64,000 bases of DNA from Ailurus styani (GCA_002007465.1 LNAC01000003.1:15385483-15449482), one strand, 5' to 3'. Shown: positions 1 through 12,258, counted from the first letter of the stretch. Made by a program: numbers and translations. Notes: generated from the sequence alone by a model not told the origin.

Positions 1-597
1 AAGTGAAAAGAGAGATTATCGCACTATCAGGGCTTGTGATCACTTCCAACTTCTCTCAAAGTAACTGGCTTCAGAATAGTATATTGAAGATATATTCATT
101 CTTGACTGCTGCCCTGAATTTTTGTGCTTTTATTTAACTAGGGACAGTTTATTTAGATCATATTCAGTCTTTGCTCATTTAAAAAAAAGACTTTTGCATG
201 TACACAAAAAGTCATGGCACATAACTGTAATAACTTTATAAACAAGCTCTCTCCACTTCAACAGGATAATCACTGTTCTAGTTACAGTGGAGAAAGGAAG
301 ATGAATGCTTCAAGTTAATAAAAAGACTTCACATTAGAAAAGTCTCCTTAGACTTTGCATTTTACATTAATAGTTTTCGGCCCAAGGAATTAATTATTTA
401 ATAAACTAGTAATATTTATTGGTGTCACTGATAGCAACAGCACACCCTTCATAAAAATGCACATATCACACATTTCTGTGTTGAGAGTGCATAAATATGA
501 CCATGTAAAGTTCAAAAATATTCTTGTGATCCACCCTTTGAGAATGAATAAGTACTATAAATTCAACACGCAGTGTACTAACTTAAAAGCACATGTT
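1..597. other. AT-rich intergenic or intronic DNA, nothing recognised
   Basis: No open frame of useful length, no SINE, LINE or LTR landmark and no simple repeat were recognised here. Old, heavily diverged repeats cannot be excluded by eye. Confidence 0.5.
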
Positions 598-631
598 ATT
601 AACAACAACAAAAAACTGGATTAAAAAGTGG

Positions 632-949
632 ATAGAGATTTGGAACAACATGGATGGATCTAGAGAGTGTAATACTAAGTAAAGACTCAGAGAAAGACAA
701 CTACCATATGATTTCACTCATATGGGGAATTTAAGAAACAAAATGAGAAGAAAGACAAATCAAAAAAAGATTCTTAACAAACTGATGGCTATCAGAGGGA
801 AGGTAGGTGGGGGATGGGTAAAATAGGTGAAGAGGATAAGAATACACTTATCATGACGAACTCTGAGTAATGTATGGAATTGTTAAATTACTATATTATA
901 TATCTAAAACTAATATAACAGTATGTTAACTACACTGGAATTAAAACCT
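632..949 (+). mobile_element. 5'-truncated L1 3' end nested inside an older L1
   Basis: It begins near 'AACATGGATGGATCTAGAG', runs through the 'CATATGATTTCACTCATATG' motif and a purine-rich GGTGGGGGATGGG segment, and ends at 'CACTGGAATTAAAA' with an A-rich tail. These are landmarks of a carnivore L1 3' UTR. Short A-rich similar sequences flank it (about 622-631 and 950-959) and may be a decayed target-site duplication. The older L1 resumes directly after the tail, which gives the insertion order. Confidence 0.75.
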
Positions 950-1009
950 AAAAAAATGGTAAAGAATCTGAATAGACCTTTTTCCAAACAAGTCATACAG
1001 ATGGGCAGC

Positions 1010-1336
1010 AAGGCACATAAAAAGATATTCAACATTACTAAATATCAAGGAAATGGAAATCAAATGCAATGAAATATCAGCTTAGAGAAACCTGTTAGAA
1101 TTTCTGTCATCAAAAAGACAAGAAATAACAAGTATTGGCAAAGTGTGGAGAAAAGGAAATCTTTGCACACTGTTGGTGGGATAGAACTACCATGTGATCC
1201 AGCTATTTCACTTCTGGGTATTTATCTGAAGAATATGGAAACACTAATTCAAAAGGATATATGCACCCTGATGTTCACTGTAGTATTATTTACAATAATC
1301 AAGATATGGAAGCAACCTGTGTCCACTGATGGATAA
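1010..1336 (+). pseudogene. L1 ORF2 C-terminal remnant
   Basis: An open stretch at 1145-1336 translates to a 63-residue peptide with landmarks of the ORF2p C-terminus: LHTVGG near the start, then LPCDPAISLLGIY, then DICTLMFTVVLFTI followed by KIWKQP. Upstream, the same reading is broken by substitutions and indels. It has no separate promoter or function. It is the decayed end of the LINE annotated over this interval, not a host gene. Confidence 0.75.
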
Positions 1337-2665
1337 AGGAATAAAAAAACTGTGGTGTATGTATACAATAGACTATGACTCAGCCATAAAAAGGAATCAA
1401 ATCTTGCCATTTATGATAATGTGGATGGACCTTGAAGTTACTATGCTAAGTGAAACAGGTCAGATGGAGAAAGACAAAAACAGTATGATTTCTTTTTATT
1501 TGTAGAATCTAAAAAGCAAAGCAAAACAAATAAAACAAAAACAAACTCGTAGATACAAAGAACAAATTGGTGGTTCCTAGAGGGGAAAGGCTTTGAGCGT
1601 GCACAGAATGGGTGAAAAGGCTTAATTATATGGTGATGGATAGTAACTAGACTTATGATGGTAATCACCTTGTGGTATATACAAATATCAAATTATAGTC
1701 TTGTACACCTGAAACCTATATACCAATTTTCCCTTGTTTTTCTTAAAGGATATTTTTATTCCACAAAATAATTTTATAGGTCAGACTTGGGTATTACATA
1801 CCATTCTCTTTACTCTATCTGTCTACCTCATCTATCTTTTATATATTAATGAAATGCATATTTCTATTTTCACCAAAATCTGATTTGAATATTGATACAC
1901 CTGTCTGATTTTTTCTGATGGCTGCACATTCAAAAACATGCGTGAGAGATGTTAATCTGTATTGTTTGTTTTTAAAATCATCCTTACCCATTAATGGCAA
2001 TGCTTTTAACTGTATGGGATGCTGCAAAAATTGGTGATAAAATGCTTGACAGCTGTTAGAGTCAAGCGGACCATATTTTTTCTTTCAGAAAGAACCTGAA
2101 CACCAGGGATTCTTCTTCTACTGCTACTGTCTTTTGGTGATTTAAGTGGCCTGCCATCACAAGAGAAAGCTGACATTGTGGAGTGGTGGCCCTTTCATGC
2201 TTTTTCATTTAATTTTTTTTTTAATTTTTTGACAACTTATGTTCAGAGTTCCTTTTTTGTTGTTTAGGTGAGGCTCTATAAACAGCAGAAGAAAAAGAAG
2301 ATATAGAGTTTTGATTATTTTTTCTATCTGAATGCTTCTCTTGAACAAAGGATATTTAGTAGAGGAAGATTAAAATTTAAAGTAAAAAGCCTTTTTGAAA
2401 TTTTCTTTAGAGGTGAAATTAGTTATGGTTCATTTGAAATATATTTGTTTTATACCTTAATCACTTAAGAACTCAGACGTGAATATATTTTATCAGTTTA
2501 TTGGCTTACAAACTTTGTTTTAGAAAACAGGCAGATTGGCAAATCATTCTGGTCGTTGTAAGCAAGTCAGAAATAAAGACAGTAAAAAGTTATTTTTTTC
2601 ATTTATTTTTGTTTTCCTTCCTGACATAAATATGAAGATGAGAGATAATCACACAAAACTTATAC

Positions 2666-2667
<2 letters not shown>

Positions 2668-2702
<35 letters not shown>
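2668..2702. repeat. (TG)n microsatellite, about 17 units
   Basis: Uninterrupted TG dinucleotides. A frame read through it gives the alternating C-V run in a spurious 70-residue frame. Confidence 0.95.
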
Positions 2703-2705
<3 letters not shown>

Positions 2706-3155
2706 AAACATAGACATTTTAGAACCAAATAATTCTATTGTGAGCTAAGTATCATGTTAGGCCCTGAGATTGTCTAATTAAATATATACAATTTATACAT
2801 GTAGTTTCTCTTTTTCCATCTCCCTAAATGTATGAATTGCCTAAGTGTCTGCCCTTAAGCCCTTGTCTCTCTTTTTACTCTTTGCAACCCAATCCGCTCT
2901 CAAATATTCATCAATACTGTGAGCTGCCGTAATTCCTAGGACCTTCTGATTTCCCTTCCTGTTTCCAGGGAGGCAAGCAGTCAGTTTCTCTCAAATAGCT
3001 GAACAGGAGATTGCTACATGTGCTTGGGCCCCAAAGAAACAGTGTTTCTTTGTCTAGAACACAATAGAAATTTATCATTGCCAATGCTACAAAACACCAC
3101 ATTATCTGTCTACCTGTCTTTTGCATGATGTATATGAAAATTCCAAAACACCTCA

Positions 3156-3203
3156 ATGATGTTTATGCCCAAAAGAAGGCTTCTGTGTAGGCATAAACAT
3201 CAT
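3156..3203. repeat. Perfect 14-bp inverted repeat with 20-nt loop
   Basis: The left arm 'ATGATGTTTATGCC' (3156-3169) is the exact reverse complement of 3190-3203. Pairing does not extend beyond the arms, so this is too short for a usual microRNA precursor. Confidence 0.85.
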
Positions 3204-3748
3204 GAAGTTGAGAACATCTACAAAGAGAAAAGGCAATAAAAATTGCATCATAATTTTGCAAAAAAAATCAAAGCAATTCTCAGCTACCTGCATCTTATGT
3301 TCTCTCTCTCAAGAGAATTTATTTATCTTGATGAGTTGGTATTCTAAAACATTTCACTATAAGACCTATAAAATTTCAAAAACTGAATGTCTTTATAAAG
3401 TACCTTGTTTGACCATAGCCCCACATGGCAACAAAATACTTCTGACTCACATATTCATAAATATGGCATATTATAAAGTCTTAAACTAGAACTAACCCTT
3501 CTTTAGTGGGTTAGAATTATAGTTCCTTAGGAGAAGGGAATCAGCCATGCCATGTCATAATTTAAAAATATATGAATGAATCATTTTCTATTTGAAGAAG
3601 TATAGTAAACAGAAAGAAAAAGTTATAAGACTGAATTTGGGAGACTCACTAAAAGAAAGATAAGTTGCAGGTAATTTGTTATATAGATATGTGATTGGAA
3701 CACCTGCGTCTTCTTAAGTGAATAAAGCTTTAGGAGCAATAATACGAG

Positions 3749-3842
3749 TGCATCTGGCTGGCTCAGATGGTAGAGCATGTGATCTTCATCTTGGGTTTGT
3801 AAGTTCAAGCCCCACACTGGGTGTAGAGATTACTTTGAAGCA
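3749..3842 (+). mobile_element. Old tRNA-Lys-type SINE (CAN-SINE ancestor variant)
   Basis: The segment reads 'CTGGCTGGCTCAGATGGTAG' followed by '...AAGTTCAAGCCCCACACTGG' and 'GTGTAGAGATTACTT'. These correspond to the A box, the B box and the acceptor-side end of the tRNA-Lys-related SINE head. This is the simpler head variant that lacks the 'CTCAGGTCATGATCTCAGG' body of the common SINEC copies. Divergence and the missing tail suggest an old copy. Confidence 0.7.
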
Positions 3843-3873
3843 AAATGAGGATCAAGTTATTGGTTAATTTTAC

Positions 3874-3875
3874 AT

Positions 3876-3926
<51 letters not shown>

Positions 3927-3946
3927 TCTATCTACCTACCTACATA
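3874..3946. repeat. (ATTT)n then (TATC/TACC)n tetranucleotide tract
   Basis: About 13 ATTT units followed by TATC and TACC units. It sits exactly at the tail of the antisense L1 and is probably derived from its poly(A). Confidence 0.9.
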
Positions 3947-4330
3947 TCTTCAGTTTGCCAGCATATAGTACATCATTAGTTTTTGATGTAGTGCTCCACG
4001 ATTCATTAGTTGTATGTAACATCTAGTGCTCATCACCACATGTGCCCTCCTTAACACCCATCCCCCAGTTACCCCATTCCCCAACCCCCTCCATATGTAA
4101 ATCTCAATTTGGTTCTTGAGTCCAGATCTCATGGTTTGTCTCCCTCTCTGATTTCTTCCCATTCAGTTTTCCCTCCTTTCTCCTGTGGTCCTCCACTCTA
4201 TTCCTTATGTTCCACATGTGAGTGAAACCTTCTGATAATTGTCTTTCTCTGTTTGACTTATTTCACTTAGTATAATCCCCTCCAGTTCCATCAATGTTGA
4301 TTCACTAAATATACATTTAGAACCATGCGC
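3874..4330 (-). mobile_element. L1 LINE 3' end, antisense, with ATTT-rich tail
   Basis: On the plus strand a long (ATTT)n run (3874-3926), grading into TATC/TACC units, is followed by 'AGTACATCATTAGTTTTTGA', 'CACCCATCCCCCAGTTACCCC' (in parts) and, further on, a segment matching the ORF2 end read in reverse ('GACTTATTTCACTTAG'). This order is the reverse complement of a carnivore L1 3' UTR. The (ATTT)n run is the decayed poly(A) tail. The element is 5'-truncated near 4330. Confidence 0.8.
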
Positions 4331-5070
4331 CAGATCTTTTTATTTGATGATATGTACATGTATTGTTAATAATCTTTTAAACCAAATAAAACAAAACAAA
4401 AATTAATAAAAACTCAAAATTATATGAGTGTGTGTGTGTTTAGACAGTCACATTTCCATCTGTTCCATAGTTCCATGGTCTTTTTGTCCAGACCACAGGG
4501 TCTCTCCATATCGTCTGATTTTCATTGTCATAATAAGCTATTCTCAGTTATATGGAAAAGCACAGGGTGCTCCCCATAGTTATGCACAAAATGTGGGTAC
4601 TCTCTGAGAAGCTATTTCCACGGAATATCTGCTTTAAAACTCCCTGAAGCTCTCTAAATTCTACTCTATGTTAATCTCCTCTATGGTAGTGTATGTATAG
4701 GATATATAAGGTTGAGCATGTTTTCAATTTTTAATATACTATCTGATTTAATTTCTGTCTATAAGAGATTATGGAGAGGAAAGTATTTGAAATATTTGAT
4801 TAGCTCAAATTGAGTATGGGGAAAGAATCAAATAATTACAGTTAGGATAATTAAAGAAGGCATGTACAGAAATCAGACTTATAGTAGAATGTAGTTTTAG
4901 AGTAGAGTTTAGAGAAAAATACTCTAATTGTTACTGTGTATTTTAAACAAATTAAAGATGATTTGAAATTTGAACTTCTTTAATTGCTTTTAGCATGATC
5001 CAGAATGGTTCCTTAAAGAGATTGTTTTTCCCCTCCAAAGATGGATTTCCATTTAGGACTATATTCATTG
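4331..5070. other. Unique DNA, nothing recognised
   Basis: No repeat or coding signature was recognised. There is a short TG run near 4427-4439. Confidence 0.45.
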
Positions 5071-5082
5071 AAATCTCTCTTT

Positions 5083-5272
5083 GGGAGCACCTGGGGGCTC
5101 AGTCTGTTAAGCAGCCAACTCTTGATTTTGGCTCAGGTCATGATCTCAGGATCCTGGGATCCATGCTCACGGGAGAGTCAGCCTGAAGACTCTTTCTTTC
5201 CCTCTCCCTCTGCTCCCTCCTCTGCTCACACAGTCTCGCTCTCTCTCTAAAATCAATCAATCTTAAAAAAAA
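5083..5272 (+). mobile_element. CAN-SINE (SINEC), tRNA-Lys derived
   Basis: It starts 'GGGAGCACCTGGGGGCTCAG', continues through 'GGCTCAGGTCATGATCTCAGG', a CT-rich middle and a poly(A) end. Imperfect 12-bp target-site duplications flank it, AAATCTCTCTTT (5071-5082) and AAATCTCCCTTT (5273-5284). The head has the older '...AACTCTTGATTTTGGCTC' variant, so this is an older copy than those at 29-31 kb. Confidence 0.92.
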
Positions 5273-5284
5273 AAATCTCCCTTT

Positions 5285-6645
5285 AATGAGTTAAGTAGCA
5301 ATAGCAAAAACAATTTTTTTTAAATGAGTCTGTGGGCTACCATTTTCTCCTAAATATGTGAATATTTTCCTGTCATAGTTGTTGAAATATCATATCATCA
5401 CAGGGTCAGTAATGTGAGTAAGCACATAAAGATATATTTTACATTATTAGAACCCAGACCTGAAGGTAAATGCTCTAAAATCACTTACTAGAAGAATGGT
5501 GCCATAATTAGGAATGGAAAGGAATCATCCTTAATGACCAATTTTCTAGAAACAATTCTTTTGATATCATACATTTTAAAATTAAATTAAAAATTGGAGA
5601 AATAAGAACATTTTAGTTAATTTTCAGAGCTTTAACTAAGATAAAATTAAACCATATTGAAAATTTTAAAAGCATCTATTATACATTTATATATGTATGT
5701 GTACCTATGTATGTATATGTACATATATATATACATGTATAATATTTTGAAGGATATCTTCAATGTTTTTTAACAAATTTTAAACAATGTATCAAAGAAA
5801 ATAACTCATAATAGCTCCATAGGAGTTTGAATATTTCTGGGGTTTACAATAAACACAGATGTATTTATTGCAATGATTAGATATTTAAATAAATGCAGTT
5901 AAGTTATTTGAATTTCTGATTACTCATTCAAACTGTATGAAAACACAAACTGTATGAAAAGCGGATCCCATCTTATATTTTATTATATTATACATTTTTT
6001 CATTCAACGGTCTCTGAACAGAGATTCTTGTCTTGAGATTGAATTGTCATAGACAGACTAATTCAATTTTTTTCCATGTGAGACTAATTCCTCATAGAAA
6101 TATGAAAATATTTTTTTTTCTTTGCCTAACCCATTTGATCTTGTAATTTACTTAAAAAAAATACTTCCTAGGAAATGCTTGTTGTTTTTTTTTTTCTTTC
6201 TTTTTAAAAATTGTTTTAATGTAACTATCGGGTCATCTTGAACATCGTGAGTGATTTAAGGAAACAGTTAAATATTGGGATAAATGAGTGTCTCATCTAA
6301 CTGCTGGGTTCCAAGAGTTTAAGGAAGAAAAACAAATCAGGAAAGAATTTACATTATTATTCAATGAGAAGTAATGCAAATTGAGATCCATTTAATTTAA
6401 AATACTTTTATGTAAGAGATAAACTGAGAGATGAAAGAGTAATTTTACAAACACTGATGACAAATGGTGTTGTAATTAGAAAGAACATGTGTATCAAAGA
6501 ATGTTCCTTCTCTGGATCATTTTGAATGTGTTAATGGCATTGGAACCATGCATTAAATACTGAATGAAATAGTAAAGAGAAGAGTGAAGAATAAAGTGAG
6601 GCTGGTATATACAGGATTTTTTTCTTTTTTTTTTTCCTGTTTATT
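5285..6645. other. AT-rich DNA with a TATG/TA tract
   Basis: No gene or interspersed repeat was recognised. A TATG/TA-rich low-complexity run occupies about 5685-5745. Confidence 0.45.
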
Positions 6646-6664
6646 CATTTTGGTGGCTTGATTT

Positions 6665-6843
6665 AATTTTATTTTAAAGATTTTATTTATTTGTCAGAGA
6701 GAGAGAGCACAAGCGGGGGAAGTGGCAGGCAGAGCAAGAAGCAGGCAGAGGGAAAGCCCAGTGCGGGACTCCATCCCAGGACCCTGGGATCATAACTCGG
6801 GCCGAAGGCAGATGCTTAACCAACTGAGCCACCCAGGTGCCCC
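6665..6843 (-). mobile_element. CAN-SINE (SINEC), antisense
   Basis: Plus-strand order is 'AAAGATTTTATTTATTTGTC', an AG-rich segment, 'GGACCCTGGGATCATAACTC' and 'CTGAGCCACCCAGGTGCCCC', the reverse complement of SINEC. Diverged target-site duplications of about 19 bp flank it (6646-6664 and 6843-6861, three differences), so this is an older insertion. Confidence 0.93.
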
Positions 6844-6861
6844 ATTTTAGTGACTTAATTT

Positions 6862-7844
6862 TAAAAGAATTTGGAACAGGAAATGAAAAAAGAACTGATA
6901 ATATATATTCATATTCGTATTAAAGCATTTAAATTGATAAATTATAAAATACCCCCTATTTTAGGTAGGGTTCCATCAGACAAAAAGAACAACTATGAGT
7001 AATATTTAGAAAGAAATTTATCATAGGTATTTATCCATACTCAGTTGTGGGGGTTGGTAAAGCTGTCCAATTCAAGCTCTTGCTTTTGCTTCTTGGGTTG
7101 AAGAAGTCAACAGGGCCAGCAGTTGGAAAGGAAAGATGGGTGTGAAGTGGAGTCAAGCAATGAATAACAGACTCGAATTTGGGAAAATAGACTGAAGTCC
7201 TAAAAGATGATCTGGAACCTGTGTGCTCCCTCTCACCTCCTGCAACCTTGATGACATGGGTGATGTGCAGAGTAGGCTAGCACTCTTCATCATCACTCAT
7301 GACCCAGGACTTACAGAAGGTGAAGGAGGAAATGTAGCAAGCACTGGCAGAGCTGCTATTCCCAGGAAAACAGGATGACCTTGCACGGATGGCAGTGTTC
7401 ATAAGCAGCAGCATTACTTGACCCTGTATTAATGAGTATGATATCCTCTCCAAGGGGACAAAGATTGGTTCAGGGGTGGAGTGGAAAACATCTTATTATG
7501 GTAGTCTTTGTTCCTCTAAAGCTTAACCCAACTGGACACTGTCTTGTTCCTTGATATTTAATTTCAAAAAGATGAGAGGGGTAATTAGGAAAATAGAAGC
7601 TAAAAGAAGACTCTTGTGGAAAGCAATAATGAAAGAAAGTGTTGAGAAACAGCATTGACACTGACTCTTAAACATGGTGACTGCTTCACTTCTGCATTCC
7701 AAGTCTCATGCAGATTTCTATAATGACCAACCCTAAATTGGCCTGGCTTTAGGACACTGTACTTAGGTATCAGAGTTCCGTATTTGTAAAGTTTCTATAC
7801 CACAGTGGAAATATCTTATCCTTTAGGAACTTAACTTCAAATGC
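6862..7844. other. Unique or unclassified DNA
   Basis: No coding signature. The part at about 6965-7420 has the higher GC and texture of an old LTR or DNA transposon, but I cannot name a family. Confidence 0.35.
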
Positions 7845-8010
7845 ACAGCTATACTCTGAGCTAGTTATTTGACACTGAACAGGTTGTGTAATGTTCCTAA
7901 TTACAAAATACAAATTACATTATTACCTCCTACTACTGTTGCAAAGTTTAAATGAGGTGCCACAAGTGTAAGGACCTTGTGTAGTGTGACATCAAGGTGA
8001 ATAGATGCTT
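7845..8010 (+). mobile_element. Probable MIR SINE remnant
   Basis: The order of weak landmarks fits MIR: a 'GAGCTAGTTATTTGACACTG'-like start, then 'TATTACCTCCTACTACTGTT', then 'AAATGAGGTGCCACAAGTG'. Divergence is high and edges are approximate. Confidence 0.5.
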
Positions 8011-8407
8011 ACAGATAAAACATTTGTACTATGTGCTATGTAATCCTACACACCACCCTTTAATAACATTTCAATGTTAGAAGGGATTCTGAACATTTCT
8101 AAGCTTTTATCATTGAATATAACTCTTTCACTTTACAGTGGCACAAACTCGTTTTTAGATACGTTCGGTAATTCAGACTTGTTCGTTAAGGGCAGAGTTC
8201 TGGGTAACCCCTCAGACATCTAAAAACTCAATCCATTTTTTTTTTACAATTATGTAATCTGCTTCTCATAAGAATATGGATCACTATTTTTATTTATGTA
8301 TTATTTAAAAAAATTAGATCACTACTTATAATTAAATAATTTATTTTTTCTTGGATTTTGAGAGATTATTTCCTTCGAATTTCAGACAAATGGGTGAAAA
8401 ACAAGGG

Positions 8408-8640
8408 TGGCAGGTGGTCTTGGTGTTGAGTTCAAGCTTTGAAGTCAGGACTAGATTCCTGTGACCCGGTTTCAAAGTTCAATGATCTATAATATTCTCC
8501 AAATTACTTCCCCTTGTTAAATATCAGTTTACTTGTATAAAATATGTGCAAGAATAGTGAGATGAGGAAGGCCAGCATTTAGGGCAGTGGCACATGGTAA
8601 TCTCTAAGTAAATGTAGCTATTACTCTTGTTTTACTCCTG
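8408..8640 (+). mobile_element. Probable MIR SINE remnant
   Basis: A head like 'TTGAAGTCAGGACTAGATTC', followed by a 'CCAAATTACTTCCCC' core and 'AGTTTACTTGTATAAAATAT', matches the order of the MIR core (uncharged residues of the tRNA-like head, then the conserved core). It is highly diverged. Confidence 0.55.
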
Positions 8641-9375
8641 TAGAGTTTTAACATCAATGAACTAATGGCAGCAAAACAGGCTTGCCTGATGAGAACCTAG
8701 GGAGCAAAGTTGTGTGTGAGTTGGTTTAAAGAAGTAATATTATGCACAAAGTCATGTTCTCTGTGAATTACCTTAACTAGAGATACAACAGCTAAATTCA
8801 GAGAGCCAGTAGTGCCAGACATTTGAAAGCCATTGGAGCATGAGGCTGGACAAAGGATGCGTTGCTTTGTGAAAGGCTGGTTGCAGAGGATATCAGTTGA
8901 GAAATTATTATTCAAACTGAATGATCCATATGATACTGCATTGCATTATCCTGAGAAAGTCTTGTTAAAGTAGATTTTGTTATAGGACTGAAAAATTGTT
9001 ACTACCCACTAGAAAATGAGGAATCTTTATAAGGATAGACTTCCTTCACAGGGATCAGATGATCTCAAACTGAAAGGATTTACTGAATGAAAGACATTTG
9101 TCTATTAGTTTCACTTTAGATTTCTCAGGAGCAATTACACCATATTTGATTATGTCATATTCTTTAATGTTGCTAATAACTTCTGCCTGTATCTATTTTT
9201 TTATCAGAGAAAGGGAAATCACAATATCTAAATATAAAATCATCTAAAATTCTCCAAATGTCAACCTTTTTGATTGTATTCAGCAACTTCTAATGTTACT
9301 GATCTATAAAATTATACTTGTGCACTCTAATATTTTCTAGAGCTACAAATTAGTGTCAGGAGAATTGTCTACTTA
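8641..9375. other. Unique DNA, nothing recognised
   Basis: No repeat or coding signature recognised. Confidence 0.4.
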
Positions 9376-9545
9376 AAGATAGCAACAGCCTTGCTGTTGT
9401 CATTATCATCTCATTTTACATGTGAAGACTGAAGTTTGGAGAGATAAATTCACTTTCCCCTGTGTACTAGGAAAAGGAGGAAGAATTAAAACCCAGGAAT
9501 ACTTGGCCCAAACCCCATACACCTACCATACCTCAACACAACCCT
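9376..9545 (-). mobile_element. Probable MIR SINE remnant, antisense
   Basis: 'CATCTCATTTTACATGTGAA' followed by 'GACTGAAGTTTGGAGAGAT' and 'TAAAACCCAGGAATACTTGG' follows the reverse-complement MIR order (the 'cattttacagatgaggaaac' core, then the 'acccagg' head). Confidence 0.6.
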
Positions 9546-12079
9546 CATTTTTAAATGTCTTTCAAACTTGCTAGAATTTTTTCACTGACTTTCTCTTTTG
9601 ATTCCAGAGTGAAAGTTTTAGGTCCAGAAACCATTAGTGGCATCTAGCAAGACTGTGTGCCTCAGTTTACCTGAGATCATCTTTGTTTATGTCTGTTGTC
9701 TCATTGTACTTGGCTTTACTAGGATTGTTCCTGAATTGTTCATTTTTAAACAATGTATTACTATTATTAACCACACGAAAATAAGCTGAGATAGGTTTAT
9801 AAGACCTTCCCCCATGTGCTTGTAGTCTTTGCCACAATATCACTTACTAGTTTGTGATATTTGTATGCCATGAAAAGAATTCTCACTTTTAACACATGGT
9901 TTAATCTGAAAGAGTAACTTTCACTCTTTTCCTGACCACAGTTATTCTAACTAAATCCTTCCTTTCAAGACTGCACACAGTAAGCACTCTAACTGAAGGG
10001 AAGGTGCTTACATAGGAGAAGTAGGGACAACTAACTGTGTATTGTTTATGGCAGTGTTGAGAGAAATGGATGTTACTGCATTCTCCTGGCTTCTTGCAAA
10101 CCAGCTAGTTGGTATGAACCATACATGGGCCTACAAATGCAAAAGTCACAAGGCCAGCAGTCAATGGGATCACTGGAAAATTTGGTAAATGACAGGTTAG
10201 GTGCACATGAAGTATATATGAAAAATAAAAGCTGAGCTGTCATGATGTGGTTGTATAGAAAGAAATCCAGTTATACTCACTATAGAGAAATAAATCTACA
10301 ACTATTAATTTTAATGTTTCCTAATACTTTTTATTTTGTAGTGTACTATTTGCTGTTAGTAAGTGATAAGAAAAATGAAAGCAAATTTTTACAATGCAGG
10401 AGTAAGGAAGCTTTGATGATGAAAAAGTAACTTGCACAAAATGCATCTCAAAATTTATGATCCAACATAAGGAGCACAGTGGCTACATGAGAAGCAGAAG
10501 ACACAAATCTGTTAAAGAAATATAAACTTCAACTACAAAAATCAGTTATTTTAGAAGAATGTGCCTGGAGATGACAATTTAACACATGCAGCTGAAGAAG
10601 TTGTGTTTACTCATCACTCTGTGAAACATATTTCATTTAGTCCCCAAAATGTTGTTCTAAATTATTTTTGTTAATTGATGATGCCAAGTTTTCTTGGTTC
10701 TTATATAAGCAAAGCTATAACTGTTACTTAGTTGACTCCACTAGCAGAAGAAAACCTTTGAAAAGAAATAGTAATTAGGAGCTTATCTCAATGTAACCTG
10801 ATGTTTCAAAAATACATATGAATGAATTCCAATCAAAGGCCATGGTAGCTCTGGGGTGCATTGCTCAGCAATCCCTTCAAGAGAGCTTGGCATAAGGAGC
10901 ATATTTGAAACTAAGCTTCCTCAGATCCACCATGACATTCCTGACAAAGACATGCTTCTTCCTATCTGTTTCCATCCAATGTCCTAGCATGGCCATGGTA
11001 CCTGAGCCACACAATTCCTGCCCAATGTAGGACAACTGTTGGACAATCTTTGAGCAGGGACTCCCCACTGGATGGGACTCTCAGAATGGCCATAAAGTGC
11101 ATATTGAAGTACTTTCTACCCAGTTCTCCTGCCTTTACACTGCTTATTCACAAGTGTCAGATATGCATTATGGCCTGAAGGCTCTCCTTGCCTTGCCCTC
11201 TGCCCTGTATCCTTTGCCAGAGATTCCCCAAAAATTCTCTTGCTCATCTATCCTATTTTGGCTTCTACCTTTCAAAGGAACTAAACTGACATGAAGATAG
11301 TTTCTACCGATTAAAATAGAAGCTGTGACTATCAAAGAAATATTTTTATGCATACAAAGAATAACTGAGCAACAATAAGTGGAAAGCTGATTTTTTAAAA
11401 TGAGAACCACTTTTAGTATGATAGTATATACTTTCTTTGCTTGGTGCTCATTATAATTTTAGAATTATTTGAGCCTTTGAAATGCTATGATTTTGCTTTA
11501 TAATATATCTGCTTATAGGAAAAATATTTTGATAGTTTCTATTTTGTTAGGATAAACATATGTCCTATATAAAAATGGGATTAAGTTGAGAAGTCCTATG
11601 ATCTTTAGCCTCTGAAATTGGTAAAATATTCAAAAATTATTGATAAAGATAATTTATTTGACAAATTTTGTCTGCAAAAGTATTTGTCAAAGAGCCGTAC
11701 TTTTAATGGCAGGAAAAAAGACCATATCTCTAAAAATACTTGGGCTGAAACATTTATACATTTCAATCTGGAAATTAGAATTTAGGACATCCTACATTTA
11801 ACAAAGTTTGCTCTGAGTTTTCTAGGTACTTTGATGATCTCTGGCAATTTAATAAAAAAATTTAACATGATTAGTTAATATTGAAAAAATATAGCTTCAG
11901 AAATTAAAGTGGCAAAGTATAATAATATGATTAAAATGGGTGATTATACAGTATCTTAGTGCTTATAATTGACTAGACTAGAAATTTTGGAATCAAACCG
12001 ACTCTCCTTTTTCTCTCATCCAAACTAAGGAAACCTTGCCAGGTCAGTTTTCAATATATATTTCAAATATAACAACTCA
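9546..12079. other. 2.5 kb without confidently recognised repeats
   Basis: No SINE, LINE or LTR landmark was confidently recognised. The segment 10840-11280 is less AT-rich than its surroundings and may be an old unclassified repeat. Short open frames at 10877-11068 (minus), 11097-11294 (plus) and 11168-11410 (minus) lie there, but they overlap each other in different frames and show no protein-family signature. Confidence 0.4.
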
Positions 12080-12220
12080 GCACATATACCACAAAAACAC
12101 TAATCCAAACACCATCGTGCCTTATCTGGACCACTGCAGTCAACTCCGGATTTTCTAGCTCCTGGTCCTTTACCTACCCTTGTTCCAACAACGAGGAAGG
12201 AGGGTAGGCTCCTTTACAAA

Positions 12221-12258
12221 TTTATATTTATATTTATATTTATATTTATATTTATATT
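12221..12258. repeat. (TTTATA)n hexanucleotide tract
   Basis: About six TTTATA units, uninterrupted, inside the L2 remnant. Confidence 0.9.

Larger units (their letters stand above)
598..1733 (+). mobile_element. Older L1 LINE 3' portion (ORF2 end plus 3' UTR), split by a younger L1
   Basis: The sense strand carries the end of L1 ORF2 and the 3' UTR. The block from about 960 starts with the motif 'TCTGAATAGACC' followed by 'TTTTTCC', typical of the region upstream of the ORF2 C-terminus. It continues through the 'CACACTGTTGGTGGGA' motif at about 1166 to a 3' UTR ending near 'GTACACCTGAAACC' (about 1703-1716). A short upstream piece (598-631) appears to belong to the same element, separated from the rest by a nested L1 at 632-949. 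The subfamily looks mid-age (L1MA/L1MB-like), which is an inference. Confidence 0.8.
1734..3748. other. Unique AT-rich DNA
   Basis: Apart from the (TG)n tract at 2668-2702 and the hairpin at 3156-3203, no repeat or gene is recognised. Short open frames occur (for example 2911-3156 minus and 3202-3489 plus). They show no conserved domain, no splice-site context and no codon bias, so they are not called. Confidence 0.5.

Noticed and set aside
10877..11410. Cluster of overlapping open frames on both strands at lower AT content
   Set aside because: The frames overlap in incompatible phases and carry no recognisable motif. An unclassified old repeat is more likely than an exon.
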